A stretch of 64,000 nt of DNA from Prostheceraeus crozeri (Eukaryota; Platyhelminthes; Polycladida; Euryleptidae): positions 1 to 64,000 of the forward strand of contig CAJQUW010015369.1 in assembly GCA_907163375.1 (NCBI GenBank), given 5' to 3'. The notes under the pieces were generated by a model. That model was given only the letters and a program-made list of their open reading frames with translations. It was not told where the DNA came from and ran no database searches. Below, in pieces: positions 20,566 through 32,900 of this stretch. Numbering within the stretch: the stretch's first letter is position 1; each line of letters opens with the position of its first letter. The translations under genes and the position numbers were made by a program.

Positions 20566-21717
20566 TAGGGAGTCAAGCGGTTAATTATAAATTAACCGGT
20601 TAACCGACGAGAAATTAACCGGTTAACCGATGTAATACTAGTAACAGATGTTTTTCAATTCCATGTGACTATACAAGGCTTATATAATCGCACTGAGTAT
20701 AGTGTATGAGTATATGCATGTTTACCTGTTATACCAGTTGAGTAAGCTCGCTTACTTTATGGAGATAAACATTTTCTATTGATTGCTTGTAGGTCTACTT
20801 CCTTAATACTTTATTTTCAAGAATGCTGTTATGTTTTAGTATACCCTCGTGAATATTTGAGTTTATTCCGTCTGGCTAACTTGAACCTAAAATCAATTTC
20901 ACGGAATGTGCCTAATTCCATGTTAATTATTCAAAATAATAAATTATAAAATCTAAATCCACTAATGATAATAATAATGTATATTTTACCATAAAATCTG
21001 TACAAAACATTCAATGTGAGGTACCAGTATGGTAATTCACAACTTATATAGGATGTGGCCAGATAATATAAAAACAACGGCTACACAAAGCTATCTTTAG
21101 GTTACTAATATATTTATGTTATTATTGATACATCAATATTAATATGTTGAATTCCTTGTAGATGGTCATGTGTAGAAGACTGATATCAATTAGAATTACT
21201 TTTTCCTAATACAAGATCACTTGATATTCCTCTACTTTTAAATTACTTATAATGAGCCAAGACTTATCACAATTGATGTGGTTAGGTAACTCATCACAAG
21301 TAACAATATACCCGGTAGGCTATATCATTATTCTCTATTGCTAATCAAAACATCAATCTTATCTGGAATTAAAAACTTCCTTGTTATCATAATGGAATGG
21401 ATCTTGGATGATCAGATATCAACTATTGTAACAACAAAATATACGTATAAGAGTATTTTATCAAAACAAATTGTCTGGGAAAACGAAGAAATCAGGTAGA
21501 GTTATTGTGATGCAGAAAAACGATGGCTTCTGCTGTTTCGAGTCTCACTCCCTTTCCAGGAAATTATTATTTGGCAATAGCTTACATCAGCAATGAGATA
21601 TTATCGAAATTGGAAAATGAAAACTAAAGCAATGTAGTTGCAATGTAGCAGAAAAGTTGGGAAAGCGTCGGTTAACCGATTAATTATTTTTTAACCGGTT
21701 AACCGCTTGACTCCCTA
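20566..21717. mobile_element. Non-autonomous hAT-type element, 1152 bp
   Basis: The element begins TAGGGAGTCAAGCGGTTAA and ends TTAACCGCTTGACTCCCTA. The inverted ends extend inward for about 50-60 bases and are built from repeats of the palindrome TTAACCGGTTAA. Both flanks carry the same 8-bp GTTGTTGT (20558-20565 and 21718-21725). The interior of about 1 kb is AT-rich and has no open frame with a domain. The 8-bp duplication and TAGGG terminus point to hAT. Perfect flanks imply a relatively recent insertion. Confidence 0.85.
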
Positions 21718-21725
21718 GTTGTTGT

Positions 21726-22195
21726 GATATGGGCTATATAGCAACAATATGTGGTACGCCTATAAATGCAGAGTGCGGATGTAAAATGCCAGACAAATAA
21801 GCTACGTGCAGTAGTATGTGCACTGCACAGCTCCATTTTATTCCCGAACCTTAAATTCAATAACATGCTGATGCTTTATCTTCCATTCGAATTCAGTAAC
21901 TACATGCGTGCATGCACCCGGGCTGGGTGAGAATCCAAAATTCAATTATTCGTCTATTCTGTATGCTGTAAAATTATACTGAATTCATGTATAGTATATT
22001 TATGTGCCGGTAAATTAATGGTTTTTGACCAATGATACAGCACCTTCAGCATTACCGGTATACATTGAATAAGCATGACCCTGATGATGGATTATGTAAA
22101 GGAGGTCGATTTTCCGATTATATGATCGAAATATTTCATCGCATCAGGATTCGGAATTTTCACCTGAAAAATCAATCGGGTAAATCAGATTACTG
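21726..22195. other. Gene-poor interval
   Basis: AT-rich sequence up to the 3' tail of the neighbouring LINE; no gene seen. Confidence 0.4.
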
Positions 22196-22380
22196 AGAAT
22201 AATAATAATAAGTGTATATTTGATTATGCCTCAAATGAAAATCGAGAGGCTGTACAGACATGCCATAGCACATAAAATTACTAGTTCACGATGTCTTAAC
22301 AAGTAATGTATCATAAGGTAAGCACCAAAAGAAAATAAACAAGAAATGCCGGGATAACGGAAGTAGTAGTACTATTTCAG

Positions 22381-24138
22381 TTATATCGAGAAATTACTAT
22401 TAGCTAACTTGGCCATTGTCACAATGAAGCCGTTTCTTCGAATCAGTGTTCTACAGAAAGGAATATCAAACTTCCCTGAGGTCGGTAATACACGAGGTGC
22501 GAGGTGATGTAACGGATGGACATCGTCATTAACTAGGGCCTCGAACATCTTGAATCCATGAACTATGCGCAGGTACTCAAGAGGTACATAAGCAGCACAC
22601 TCACATTGTGATGTACGACAGATTACTTCGTGACATCGAGATTGAATTCGCTCAATTTGATGTATGCTATGCCTGGATAAATTCGTAAACAGAGGGGAAC
22701 AATATTCGAATATAGAGCGTATGCAGCTGTAATATACACGACATAGCTGATCTTTATTCATATAGAATTTTAGTTGCCGCAGAAAATGGAGCTTCGATGA
22801 TGCTTTTTGCAGACAGCATTGACATGAGAATTCCAGTTCCATTTCTCATCCACATGAACACCAAGAAGACGAATATTCTTGCTACAAGGAATATCATGCA
22901 ACTGAAAAGCAGTTTTATCAAAGTTCCTGTCGGTTGAAACGAAGATTTGCTGGCATTTTTCTTGTTTTATAACCATTTTGTTGATCATTGCCCATTGTTC
23001 TAGATCCGACAAGGTAGTGGACAAAGGATGACAAGATCCGACAAAGGACTGAAGTTTAGGGATTTATTAACTGCGCCGCATAAGGTGAGATCATCGGCAT
23101 AACTAATAAGCATGACTCCATCATTCAGGTGAAGATGTGCTTCAAGATCGGAAATAAAGAAAGCAAAGAGTGGTGGACCAAACGAGGAACCTTGGGGTAT
23201 TCCGCTAGTAACTTCACGTACAGAGCTGAATTGATCTTTCCATTTCACTCTCTGTTGTCGATTTGATAAGTAATTACAAATAAATGTGATCAAAAATGGA
23301 TCAAGTTTTCTTTCTAACATCTTATTCAGAAGTAGCCTATGCGAAACTTTATCAAATCCCTTTTCGAAATCAATAGTCACAATATGGCAGCTACAAAGAT
23401 CACGATGCTGAAGATTTTTTGCTATAAAATCCTCTAGATGAAGCAAAGCGCATGTAGTGGAACTTTTGGGCCGATATCCATATTGGTACTGGTTCTGAAA
23501 TTTTAATAACTCATCTTTGTAATGTAACAGGACACGACGCTCAAAATTCTCTCCGGAATCGGAAGCAATGAAATGGGCCTTGTGTTGGACATCACTGGAG
23601 GATTGGACTTCGGTATTGGAATGATATTAGCTAACTTCCACATGCCAGGTATATCAGCAACTTTCAAGCAGTGATTGAAGATAGCACACAACGGCTCACA
23701 GAGTAAATCAGCAAACTTTAACCATATTATAGAAGGGATTTGATCTGAACCTGTTGCCTTTCTCGGATTGATATTTTTAAGTAAACCATATGCTTCAGCA
23801 ATATGAAATTGAAATGGAACAGAAAAATTGGGTAAATTGTCCTTTTCCATGGGATCAACAATAAGTTTATCTGAATAGTGCTGGTTCAACATTTCAATAA
23901 TAGAATTCACATTTTGAAGTGGGTCGATGTTCGGAAGCCAATTATTACAAACAGATTTGGAAGTAACCGACTTGTACACCAGCCAAATGGAATTCTTCTT
24001 TATCATTCTGGCAACCCATGCACGTTTAGCTTTATTGATCTCTTGTCTCACCAATTTATAATGGTTAAATAAGGTCCAGTTTTGACTTCGATAGGCTTGA
24101 TATCTTTTATTAATTAACACCTTAATAGAAAGTGTCAT
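22381..24138 (-). pseudogene. LINE reverse transcriptase, in four frame-broken pieces
   Basis: Pieces at 23503-24138, 23000-23446, 22770-23024 and 22381-22842. Fingers and palm blocks KATGSDQIPS, GMWKLANIIPIPKSN, RPISLLPI, VTIDFEKGFDKVSH and SGIPQGS, the catalytic SYADDLTL, and the thumb LLGVHVDEKW are all recognisable and in family order. At least three frame changes are needed along the gene, so it is inactive. Confidence 0.8.
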
Positions 24139-24214
24139 CCATGGGGCTTCTTTCTTGCCATGAGTTATAATGTCCGTTGGAATTGCTCAATGTGATCAAG
24201 TCCACATTCATGTC

Positions 24215-24760
24215 CTATTCATGTGTTGGAATGTGATCAAGTCCACGACGTAAAATAGAATAGAACTGTTCACAAGCTGCATCAACATTATCAGAACTTA
24301 AAAGTTTACTCCAAGGGATGTTGCCAAGAAAATCTCTGGCCACTTTTAAATTCGAATCACGAAGATCCATAACAGCAATGCATGATGGCGAACTAGTAAT
24401 AGTATCACGTGAGGGAAGAAGAACAACCATATGATCAGCATCACCAAATGGGGGAAATAATTGTGCTTCATAAAAATATGGAACTATAAGTTCCGGAATG
24501 AATAATTTTTCAAGTTTTGCACTGCCACGAGTTGGTGATAAGACAGCTTCATATAGATTGAAAGAGGACTCAAGGCTATCAGTATCGACGTGATTAAAAT
24601 CGCCGCAAATTACCACGTTGGCTGACGGAAATTTAGAAAGATATTTGTCGATCTCAGATGAAATGTATTCACATAACGCTGCCTGCTCTACCATATTGAT
24701 GGAACTGCCATGTGGAAAATATAATGTCACCAATATACCTTCAAAGTAAATGTATAACAA
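24215..24760 (-). pseudogene. LINE endonuclease remnant
   Basis: 181 codons of an exonuclease-endonuclease-phosphatase fold. The GDFN box (VVICGDFNHVD, about residue 50) and the closing D-H pair (GDADHMVVLLPS, about residue 105) are visible. The first third of the domain, including the metal-binding asparagine and glutamate strands, lies beyond the truncation point. Confidence 0.75.
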
Positions 24761-24780
24761 TTACGATTCAGTAATAGTTG

Positions 24781-26348
24781 TCAATTTTCTGCTTACAAAG
24801 TTTTGATAAATTTGCATTTGATGTTTAAGTGTCTTTAAATAATTAATAATGATAGCCTCCATTGCAGTAATAGATTCTAAAAAACGATCTTTAAAAAATT
24901 GCCTGAAAATTGACCGAAACTATGAATAGAATGCCCGCTATTCGGGATCACTAATCGCTAATCGGAACATAGGCTTGCATTCTTTGCCTTTTATGTTATG
25001 TAAATATACTAGCATTGACTAGTGTGGATTTCAATGGCATGACAAGTCCTTGCAACATGTAGGAAATATAGATATATTGATGGTCGTGCAAATTTGAATT
25101 AGAGAAAAATTATGGCGTGTGTCCTAGATACAATTTACAGTAATTATGCTTCACAAGGTTGCATAGACACAAGCACTTCTTATCATAAGTCTGTGAAGTC
25201 GATGACTTCTGCATTACTAGAGCATGCAGGCCTAAGCTTATGAATAAAAATGCCAGTTGTATCCTAAAAATTTAATCTAGTAGATATGAAATAGACATGA
25301 TCTCAATAGACACAAAAATAGTTGATTTTATCATTCACGGCTAATTTTGACACACCAAGCTGTATGTATTCAACTGAACCCAAGCAAGCCACCATATATC
25401 ACATTTTCAGGAGATAGCTAAATGGCACACTCAGTTTTCAGAATTTGAAATGAAATAATTTCCTATGTTGTAACATTTCAAGCCGTGTGATCCTTGCATG
25501 ATTTGCGTCTTGGCCAACGGTCTTAAGTATACATACTGTTATCTACATGAAAACGCTTTGAAATTCTTATTTACTTGATTAACTTATTATGAAACACAAA
25601 ATAAATGACAAAACATATTCAGATTCAGGTATAAGCATCACATTCATTTAGATAATCAATTGTTTATTTAAGATTTACGTAGATTCGATGTAGGATGATT
25701 CATGTATAAGTTGTAAGTATGCTTTCTTTACTCAAGGACGTCTTTCGTTTGTATTGAGGTATCGAGTATTTCAATTTTCGAAATGGATCGCTTTCGTGAT
25801 GCATTTTACTGTGCATACACAAAAACACATTTATACAATTTTACGCATGCAATTGCACGAGTATTAAACATTCCTAATATGAATGCTGTTTATAACTTTC
25901 GATAACTACGTAAAATAGTTGACCTTTTAAATCATTTCTTTGCCAATGCTTTTGTATGGCAAAATTTGTTGACATTGTCTATGCCTATATATATATAATT
26001 TATCAATAATGCAGTGGCGTCGTCTCCGTGCCTGCGAGGCCTTCGCCGCATACCCAAAAATAATTGTTAACGTTCATAAAACAAAGGTTCAAATAGTTAT
26101 ATTTTTTTGAGAGCATTCTTACATTTACAACTTTACATACACTTTACAGTTTCAAGTCACTACTCTCAAATCCGCTCCTAGCGTCAGCGCTCAGCTGTTA
26201 ACTGCAGGGATCTTCAAGCGATCACACAATGCGCTGGGGTGTGCACAGCAAATCACAGAGATTTGTGTGTTTGTGTGATATGTGAAGCGTGTGCGCTTAG
26301 CTCGATAGTTAGATTCGTCTTCTCCCGATAGTAACAAAGAAGCAAATA
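24781..26348. other. Gene-poor interval
   Basis: No gene recognised in 1.6 kb of AT-rich DNA. A hAT-like terminus, CAGTGGCGTCG, starts at 26012 and is followed by AGGCCTTCGC, resembling the inverted terminus that ends at 29156. No matching target duplication was found. Confidence 0.4.
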
Positions 26349-27835
26349 CAGATTGTTTCATAAAAAATGAATCACCCTTAAACATCGCCTTAACTTCAAT
26401 TTTGTTTAACTCCGCCAAACTTGAACGAATTTCTCTGAAATTTGGAAGATATGTCAGTTGTGCTTTCTAATATCATTGTTGGAAATTTCAAGCATGAATA
26501 TTGAGTTATTTTCCTGTTATAGATAAAAAAAGTAGTAAATAATTTGATCTTCATCTAGCAATGTTACACAAAATCATACCTCACTCTTATAAAATTACAT
26601 ATGTTTCCTTTGTTATGTAATATGTTGTTCTACAAGCCAAAAGCTATCAAGCAAAACAAAAATAAAGAAAATCGGTCAATCAGAGCCAGTATAGCACCAT
26701 TATTCATCAACAATAATGTAACTGCTACACGTGATTAACTGGACTTCATGTTCCATGGCTTCCTGACTTCGTTGCGGTGGTGTTGGCAGCACTCCTGATT
26801 GCTTTCAGCTAGAAATCTATCTCTTACCGGTTGAAAACAATACAAAGCACAAATGAACAATAACGAGATCGCATTCACAAAAGGCAAAGTGTCAGCCTTG
26901 CCAGAACTAGGGTTTTCTTTGCGAGCTACAAGCAAGCGACTAAATGTCCCTTACACAGATGTGCATCGATGGCATAATGATGATTTTCGACTCTGTCGTA
27001 AAGAGGGCTCTGGCCGTCCACGCAAAACATCCAAACGTAGAGACCGCCTAATTTTGAGATTTGTTAAAGTTGATCCAAGTCTCTCGTTAACTGAGATGGC
27101 TGCACTAGACTCGTCTATTTCTAAGCCAACTATTCGTAGAAGACTTATTGAGTCGAATTTCAAGAGCTGTAAGAGGCCCTCTCAGATCGAATTATCAGAT
27201 CTGCATACAAAAAGACGTCTCAGATGGGCAATGAGTCATTGTCACTGGCGAAATCAATGGGATCGGGTTGTCTGGTCTGATGAGGCATCAGTCCGTCTGA
27301 AGGATAGTGATGGTCGATTGAGATTATGGATAAAATCTGATGAAAACTTGGTGATCCATCGACTTGGTTATTTATGGATGATAATGCTACGTGTCACAGG
27401 AGTAGTAGAGTCAACTTATGCAAGTCTCAATTAGGTCTTAGGACATTATCTTGGCCAGCTCGTTCTCCTGATCTGAATCCCATAGAAAATGTATGGAGTA
27501 TTCTAAAACGTAACGTTCGTCGTTCACTGCTACCTACAGATGGCGTATCACAACTTACGTCACTGTTAAAAAAGAGTGGAGAAAGTTAGATCAGTCAAAA
27601 ATCAACGATATCATCGAATCAATGCCTAGACGAATTGGTAATGTCATTGACAATAAGGGTAGGGCCACAAAATATTAGCTTCTTAAGAACCGTTACTGTA
27701 TCATAGCTTATCAGATTATATAAGGACATTTAAATATATTAGAGACATGAAATAACATGAAAAATGCTTTCTGTATCATACTTATGTTTTATTTAGTCAA
27801 ATTTTAGGATGATCCACTTTTTATGAAACGGACTG
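26349..27835 (+). mobile_element. Tc1-type DNA transposon, full-length copy (1487 bp)
   Basis: The ends are CAGATTGTTTCATAAAAAAT on the left and, inverted, CAGTCCGTTTCATAAAAAGT on the right; about 29 bp match with a few differences. TA dinucleotides flank both ends (26347-26348 and 27836-27837), the expected Tc1/mariner target duplication. The single gene inside encodes a DD34E transposase with an internal deletion and frame breaks. The copy is complete at its ends but cannot make an active enzyme. Confidence 0.9.
26853..27678 (+). pseudogene. Tc1 transposase (DD34E), internally deleted
   Basis: The amino part (26853 onward) has the paired helix-turn-helix region with SLRATSKRLNVPYTDVHRW and a GRPRK AT-hook-like linker. 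The first catalytic aspartate is in VVWSDEAS. The second is in MDDNATCHRS, and the glutamate in DLNPIENVW follows after exactly 34 residues. Only some 30 residues separate the first and second catalytic sites, against roughly 90 in intact Tc1 enzymes, so about 60-70 codons are deleted, with a frame change near 27370. A second frame change near 27570 precedes the C-terminal piece (ending IDNKGRATKY, stop at 27676-27678). Confidence 0.85.
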
Positions 27836-27837
27836 TA

Positions 27838-29049
27838 TTATGAATGATGAATTTATTTAGAGCGACTTATTAGCTCTTAATGCATTGACATCAACAAGGC
27901 TTTACTTTCTAGCAAATTACAAGAGTTTTTATTCTTGGTCCAAAATCAAATCTTGATATTTTTGGATTTGTTTTGAATAACACGTGTCACTTTCGAAGGC
28001 ATTGTTATTTTAACAAATCTGAGGAATCCTGTGTTAACAGTTCCTGGTCAATCTTTACTGATCTTTTTCTGCCACACAATAAATTCAAATTCTTGACTAG
28101 TTTTCGTTCCCCCAAGAAATTCAATCTGGGTTTAGGCTTCTATAAATTGTTTTTGCCTGTTGAGATGACGTCAAGCTTGCAACATGGATATTTTTATAAA
28201 TCTATTTATAAAGATCTATTTATAAATTCTTAGATTCAGATAGAGGGAGGCGCAAATTTTTCCTATTCGTGGCTTCGTCAAATTTTGGAGAAGATGACGC
28301 GTTGAATCGTCGTGTCGCGTTCACCAATGGCTGAATGTCGGATGGGAAGGTGAGAAGCCGCTGAAAGATACAGCGATGAAGTTTCCATAATTGATGTGTG
28401 ATTCCATCAGAGATAATGATTCAGGGCTTATTGGTGACGCTATGTTTATGGCGGCGATTTCCACAGTTGTTATTTTCTACACTGGCCAGTCGTCCGATGG
28501 ATTGTGCAGAAAACTCAAAACATCGTACACGAAGTTCATGGCATTGAAATAAAACTAAACCACTATCAAGAGATAGAATATGAGGAGGAGCACAAAAAAC
28601 AATTTAGCAGCCCTAATTTTGAAACATGCAAGTGGTTGACAGGCTATAATAAACACAACAGAGTCTTGCTTTGGCGAGAGCTTCCTCGAGAGTGAATTTT
28701 CTCTATAGTAATCTCACCAAGGCGATCAAGCGTCATGTGAGAAATCAACATCACATTTTCATTGTCATTTAACGTTCAAAATCTTGGGAAAACAGGAGTC
28801 GCGTTGATGAACAATCAGCTTAGGATTGCATGCTCATGAGGCTGCTCAGAAAAAGAGGCTGTCACATAGGACTCATAGTGAATCACAATTCACATGCAGA
28901 ATAGTCAACATTGGGTAGTCCATGGACTTCAGTGTACCTTTCATTTAAATATCAGTATCTATTTCCCATTTCATTTTGTAGTAATGGATGCCAGCATGAC
29001 TTGAATGTTCATGTACTTGTACAAGTGTTCGAAAATACACTGAAATGAA
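27838..29049. other. Gene-poor interval
   Basis: No gene supported. Frames at 27973-28233 and 28504-28695 have no domain. A short GC-richer stretch near 28240-28340 has no recognisable content. Confidence 0.4.
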
Positions 29050-29079
29050 TATAGTGTCATATTAACTATATTATGCAGT

Positions 29080-29156
29080 TCATGTTGTCTGCTGCAGAAA
29101 TATAGGAATCCACTATGGAGCGAAGGCCTATGGTCTGGGAGCACGCGACGCCACTG
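29080..29156 (-). repeat. Uninterrupted relative of the MITE copy-1 target (hAT-like terminus)
   Basis: Read on the minus strand it starts CAGTGGCGTCGCGTGCTCCC and continues CAGACCATAGGCCTTCGCTCC, then ATTCCTATATTTCTGCAGCAGACAACATG. The DNA flanking MITE copy 1 (CAGACCATAGGCCTTCG, then after the MITE CTCCACAATGCATTCCTAT and CCAGACAAGATG) is the same sequence split at GGCCTTCG. This locus is therefore a relative without the insertion. Confidence 0.75.
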
Positions 29157-29639
29157 ATAATAACCTCTATCTCTTTTCATCATGACTCATTCAAAATTGC
29201 CTAGCTAAATAATTCTTACAAAACATAATTCTAAATTATTAGGTATATTCCACTGATGACAACAGACTGGACTATCGTAAAATGATTAGTTTCATCAAGA
29301 AAAACAAGACCAAATGCTTTGCGCATCAATCACATAAAGCTGATGAAATCATATGCATTTACAGTCAATCCCTGACAATCGCAAACAAAAGTAGGATAAG
29401 TTGGGATGCGATGCCTCAGTTGCATGATACAGCCAGTATATAGAGATGCAGACCCGTGCCATGTGAATATATCGGGTGCAATGAATACTGATGACAATAA
29501 AAACTTCCCATATACCCTAGTATTTCTATTAATGCCCTTTTCCCCTGATTTTCAACTTTTTGTCGGTTTTTACCAGTTCCCGGTATTTACCTGTTTTCCC
29601 ATCTGCCCTGGTAAAAGCTAGTTTTTCCACATAATTGCC

Positions 29640-29990
29640 AAGAATATATACATAGGCGCTTCTGATGTAAGCGTAGTATACGTAGACAAAATCACGTCTT
29701 GAAACATGGGCACATTTCTTCAAATCTCTTAATATGTGAATCCTGAGGGAAGCCGATTTACATGATGGACTTACATAGGTGTCTATGTCGATATGACCAT
29801 CTAACTTGAGATTTTGTTGGAATGTAACGCCAAGAATCCGTGACTCGGCTTCCACTACCACTGACCCAAGAGCTACCTCCGCTCCTTTATGCATTAGCCT
29901 ACCATTAGTTTTTGTCTTCTGATCATACAAGACAAATCCATTTTCATTACCAGGTTTTTGCATGAGTAAGTTCTGTGCTCACAATGTCAG
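29640..29990 (-). pseudogene. LINE scrap: reverse transcriptase thumb
   Basis: Within a minus-strand frame, the segment ESRILGVTFQQNLKLDGHID, then ILRDLKKCAHVSRRDFVYVY and YAYIRSAYVY, matches the thumb and connection region of CR1/L2-type reverse transcriptases, where the usual pattern is LLGVT...W..HI and VY..YIRS..EY. Fewer than 120 codons remain; the catalytic palm is absent. The rest of the open frame toward 29529 lies outside the family. Confidence 0.7.
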
Positions 29991-32900
29991 GAAAACAACC
30001 ACGAAAAATAGGGGAGACAATGACATCATCAGTACATTTGAAAATATCCTTTTAGGGACCACAAAAACGGGATAAAAGAGGAGTGGACAGAAAGATCACA
30101 GCGGTGTCGGAAAGAAATTTTGAGTGACGAATTATCCAATGACGAAATAGCCGATTACATTTCACCCTATAATTAATTTATCAATTTTCTTGACAATATG
30201 CGCCATAATTTAGTGAGGAGAACCCTGAGATAAACTACATACCTTTAAAGAATAAAAGATGTCGGGCTATTTTTATTCTTGAAAACAATGAAAAGTTGTA
30301 AATAGAAGTTTGTTGCGTACATCTTTGATTTGAAATTAACCTGGGTGGTAAAGAACCTCCCGTATGGATAAATCATGAAATACGTTAAGAGCATATTTAA
30401 CGGGTGTGTGAGTCTTAGCATGTATTACGCCCATCATTGTGGTGAGGTATAATCAGGACACACTAGAAATGCTATTTTCGTTCAAAATGCAGTTGCTTTC
30501 AACAAATTATCTTTTACTGACTTTTTTATAGTTGCAAAAGGAATTGCCCTTGCAATACTGAATGTATCGTTATTCAAAGCAGAATGGCCTCCTCAATTAA
30601 GTACATGCAACATTCTAGAATCCAATTGCAAACAAGAAAAACAATAATAGTTAAGAATTATCAATTTTTATTGCAGCCATTCAAAAACACATTTGTAAAA
30701 CAAGTGAGACCACAAAAAATATCAAAAAACATTTTTCCTCAGTTCCGTAGCAAGGCGTCATCATTCGTATCTTCAGAATTAATCTATTCACATTATCATG
30801 GGTAAGCATGAAATTTACCGCATACAAAAGACATAATTAAGGTCATCATTGAAAGACTACTGATTTGCATAAATATGAATGCTCTGGGTAGACACTTGCG
30901 TGCAGGGAATGGATGGAATTAATTGGCTAAATATCACTTGCAAGCAATTCAAATGGACCAATCAGTTGATTGGAAAAGTCTAGCCAATGACATGATATTA
31001 ATTGCAATTAATTGGTTTCAACGAAAACTTCTTTCTCATAATTTTCCCTATTTTTGATCATCTGATTTCCATCATTAACAGACGTTTCTTGCTGTGAAAC
31101 AGCAATTTGCAGACTTGCAGTGAGATGTGCATTCAGCACAGTTGATTTCAAGCTAAAACTTAAAGCCAAGTAGTAAGGGGAAGTAGATGATAATACGTGG
31201 ATTATAGGAAACACCGTCAGAATAAACAAATTTTCATTAGTATTAGCATTATTATTATTTTAGCATATTATAAGTTATAATTCGATGACATGGCTTCTGT
31301 TCATTTACTCTGCATAGAAGCATAGTTGATCGCATCTATGTTTGCTGCCTGTTGTCGTATATCTATGGCATTGTGCATCCGCAATGTGAGCTAAAGTGAA
31401 TAACTATAACAATATTATGGCCGTGTCACCTGTTTCAATTGTGACCATGACCTACGCCTGCACGGACGAAAGACACTATAAACGGCTATCAAGAAACGCA
31501 TCGTTTTACTTCGGTTTTCTATCACAAAAATACGAGTTCACTTTTCGTCAATCCAGTTGATGACTATGAGACAGTAAAGACATGTAGTACATGCATACCC
31601 GCAACAAAATAAAATGCAGTTGAATGTATCTGGAAACATCTGATTGCATCTGACTGCACTTAGAAGTACAACAGTATACACCTCGATGAATCCGATGAAT
31701 CTCGATGGAGGCGAGTATAATTCAGCGCCTCAGCCCGGCTCTCAACACCATGCTATTGTAGATTCATTTCTATTGCTCATGACTAAGTCTATGACGAAAC
31801 GTCGGGCACATTCATTTCATAATACAATCTCGGTCGAGAAAATTAACTTCTTTTCCTTTTTTTGATTATCAGATTGGTACCGACCGATGGCCAAACTCAC
31901 TGAATTGATTTGTGGTGTTCAATGAAATTGACACGCTTCACATTGAAATTCGTGCTCAATAGCAGCTCCCTAGTATAAAGAAAGGATGTATGTTATTCAC
32001 AGGGCACTCTTAGTAGTTGTTGATGTAAATAGTGCAATAGAAATAAGTAGCAATAAAAAATTGGCCGATTTTTATGCCTTCAGGTACTAGCCTCCAGAAG
32101 TAATCAATTCAGGAACCGGCCACCGGCCAGCTGCCTCGGAAAATCAATAATAGAACAGTATACTATTTAATAAATTTTGTATTTCGTGATTTGGGTTATC
32201 AACCGTATACGGTAACTTTCCTAAAAAATGCGTCACTTTTAAAAGTCATATCTGAACTCAGACATTGCCACAATTGCTGTAGATGTTGTCCTCAACCACG
32301 TAAAGTAGTTTTGCCTCTTACAAAATTGCCACTTGGATATTTTAGTAAACAGGATAGGAATCTGATCACCGGGATTTTTCCAGAACGTGGAATAGCTCAG
32401 GAAAAGTTGATCAAAGCCATTGAAACCTTGGAACAAACCTAATTGATGCTGTAATACCTACAACGGCAGACATTTGAAAGAGTGAATACACATAATTAAC
32501 AGATGCCTCCATTAGTTACATGTATATACGTACAAGATAAATTGATGTTGGATAATGCAGCTGTTCTCAGTCGGATTAACGGTAAGAGAACTCGCAAATA
32601 ATTCAAGCGTATGCAAGTCAGCGTAAACATCTTTTTCAACAGCTGAGGTCATCTTAGCTCCCTAACACACATAATTACATACTGTGATATTATTGCTTGA
32701 TTGCTATGCAAGTCTTGATGCTAGGTATGATGCCCACTTTCAAAAAAATACTTTCACTTTAGGGGTCGCATTTTTTTCGTCTGAAAGTTGATTCCGTAGA
32801 GGCCTGACATGAATTTTAACCCTTTTTGAATTTAAATTTGAACTTAAATTTTTGACCTTGGAATATTCCAATTTAGTTCAAAGTTGAGGATCACGCCAAT

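Larger units (their letters stand above)
22196..24780 (-). mobile_element. CR1/L2-group LINE, 5'-truncated and decayed
   Basis: Non-LTR retrotransposon copied by target-primed reverse transcription. From 5' to 3' on the minus strand are an apurinic-type endonuclease remnant (24215-24760, with VVICGDFNHVD and the DADHM catalytic end), reverse transcriptase pieces (23503-24138 with KATGSDQIPS and SNTRPISLLPI, and 23000-23446 with the SGIPQGS and YADD boxes), and a thumb and C-terminal part (22381-23024, with LLGVHVDEKWNWNSHV and YYSCIRSIFEYCSPLF). The amino-terminal part of the endonuclease is missing. At least four frame breaks separate the pieces. The 3' tail is an ATT-type simple repeat at about 22199-22212, as in this LINE group. 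Confidence 0.85.

Noticed and set aside
26012-29156. Single 3.1-kb hAT element with CAGTGGCGTCG ends enclosing the Tc1
   Set aside because: The ends match, but the flanking 8 bases (CAATAATG and ATAATAAC) do not form a duplication, and the interior is unrelated.
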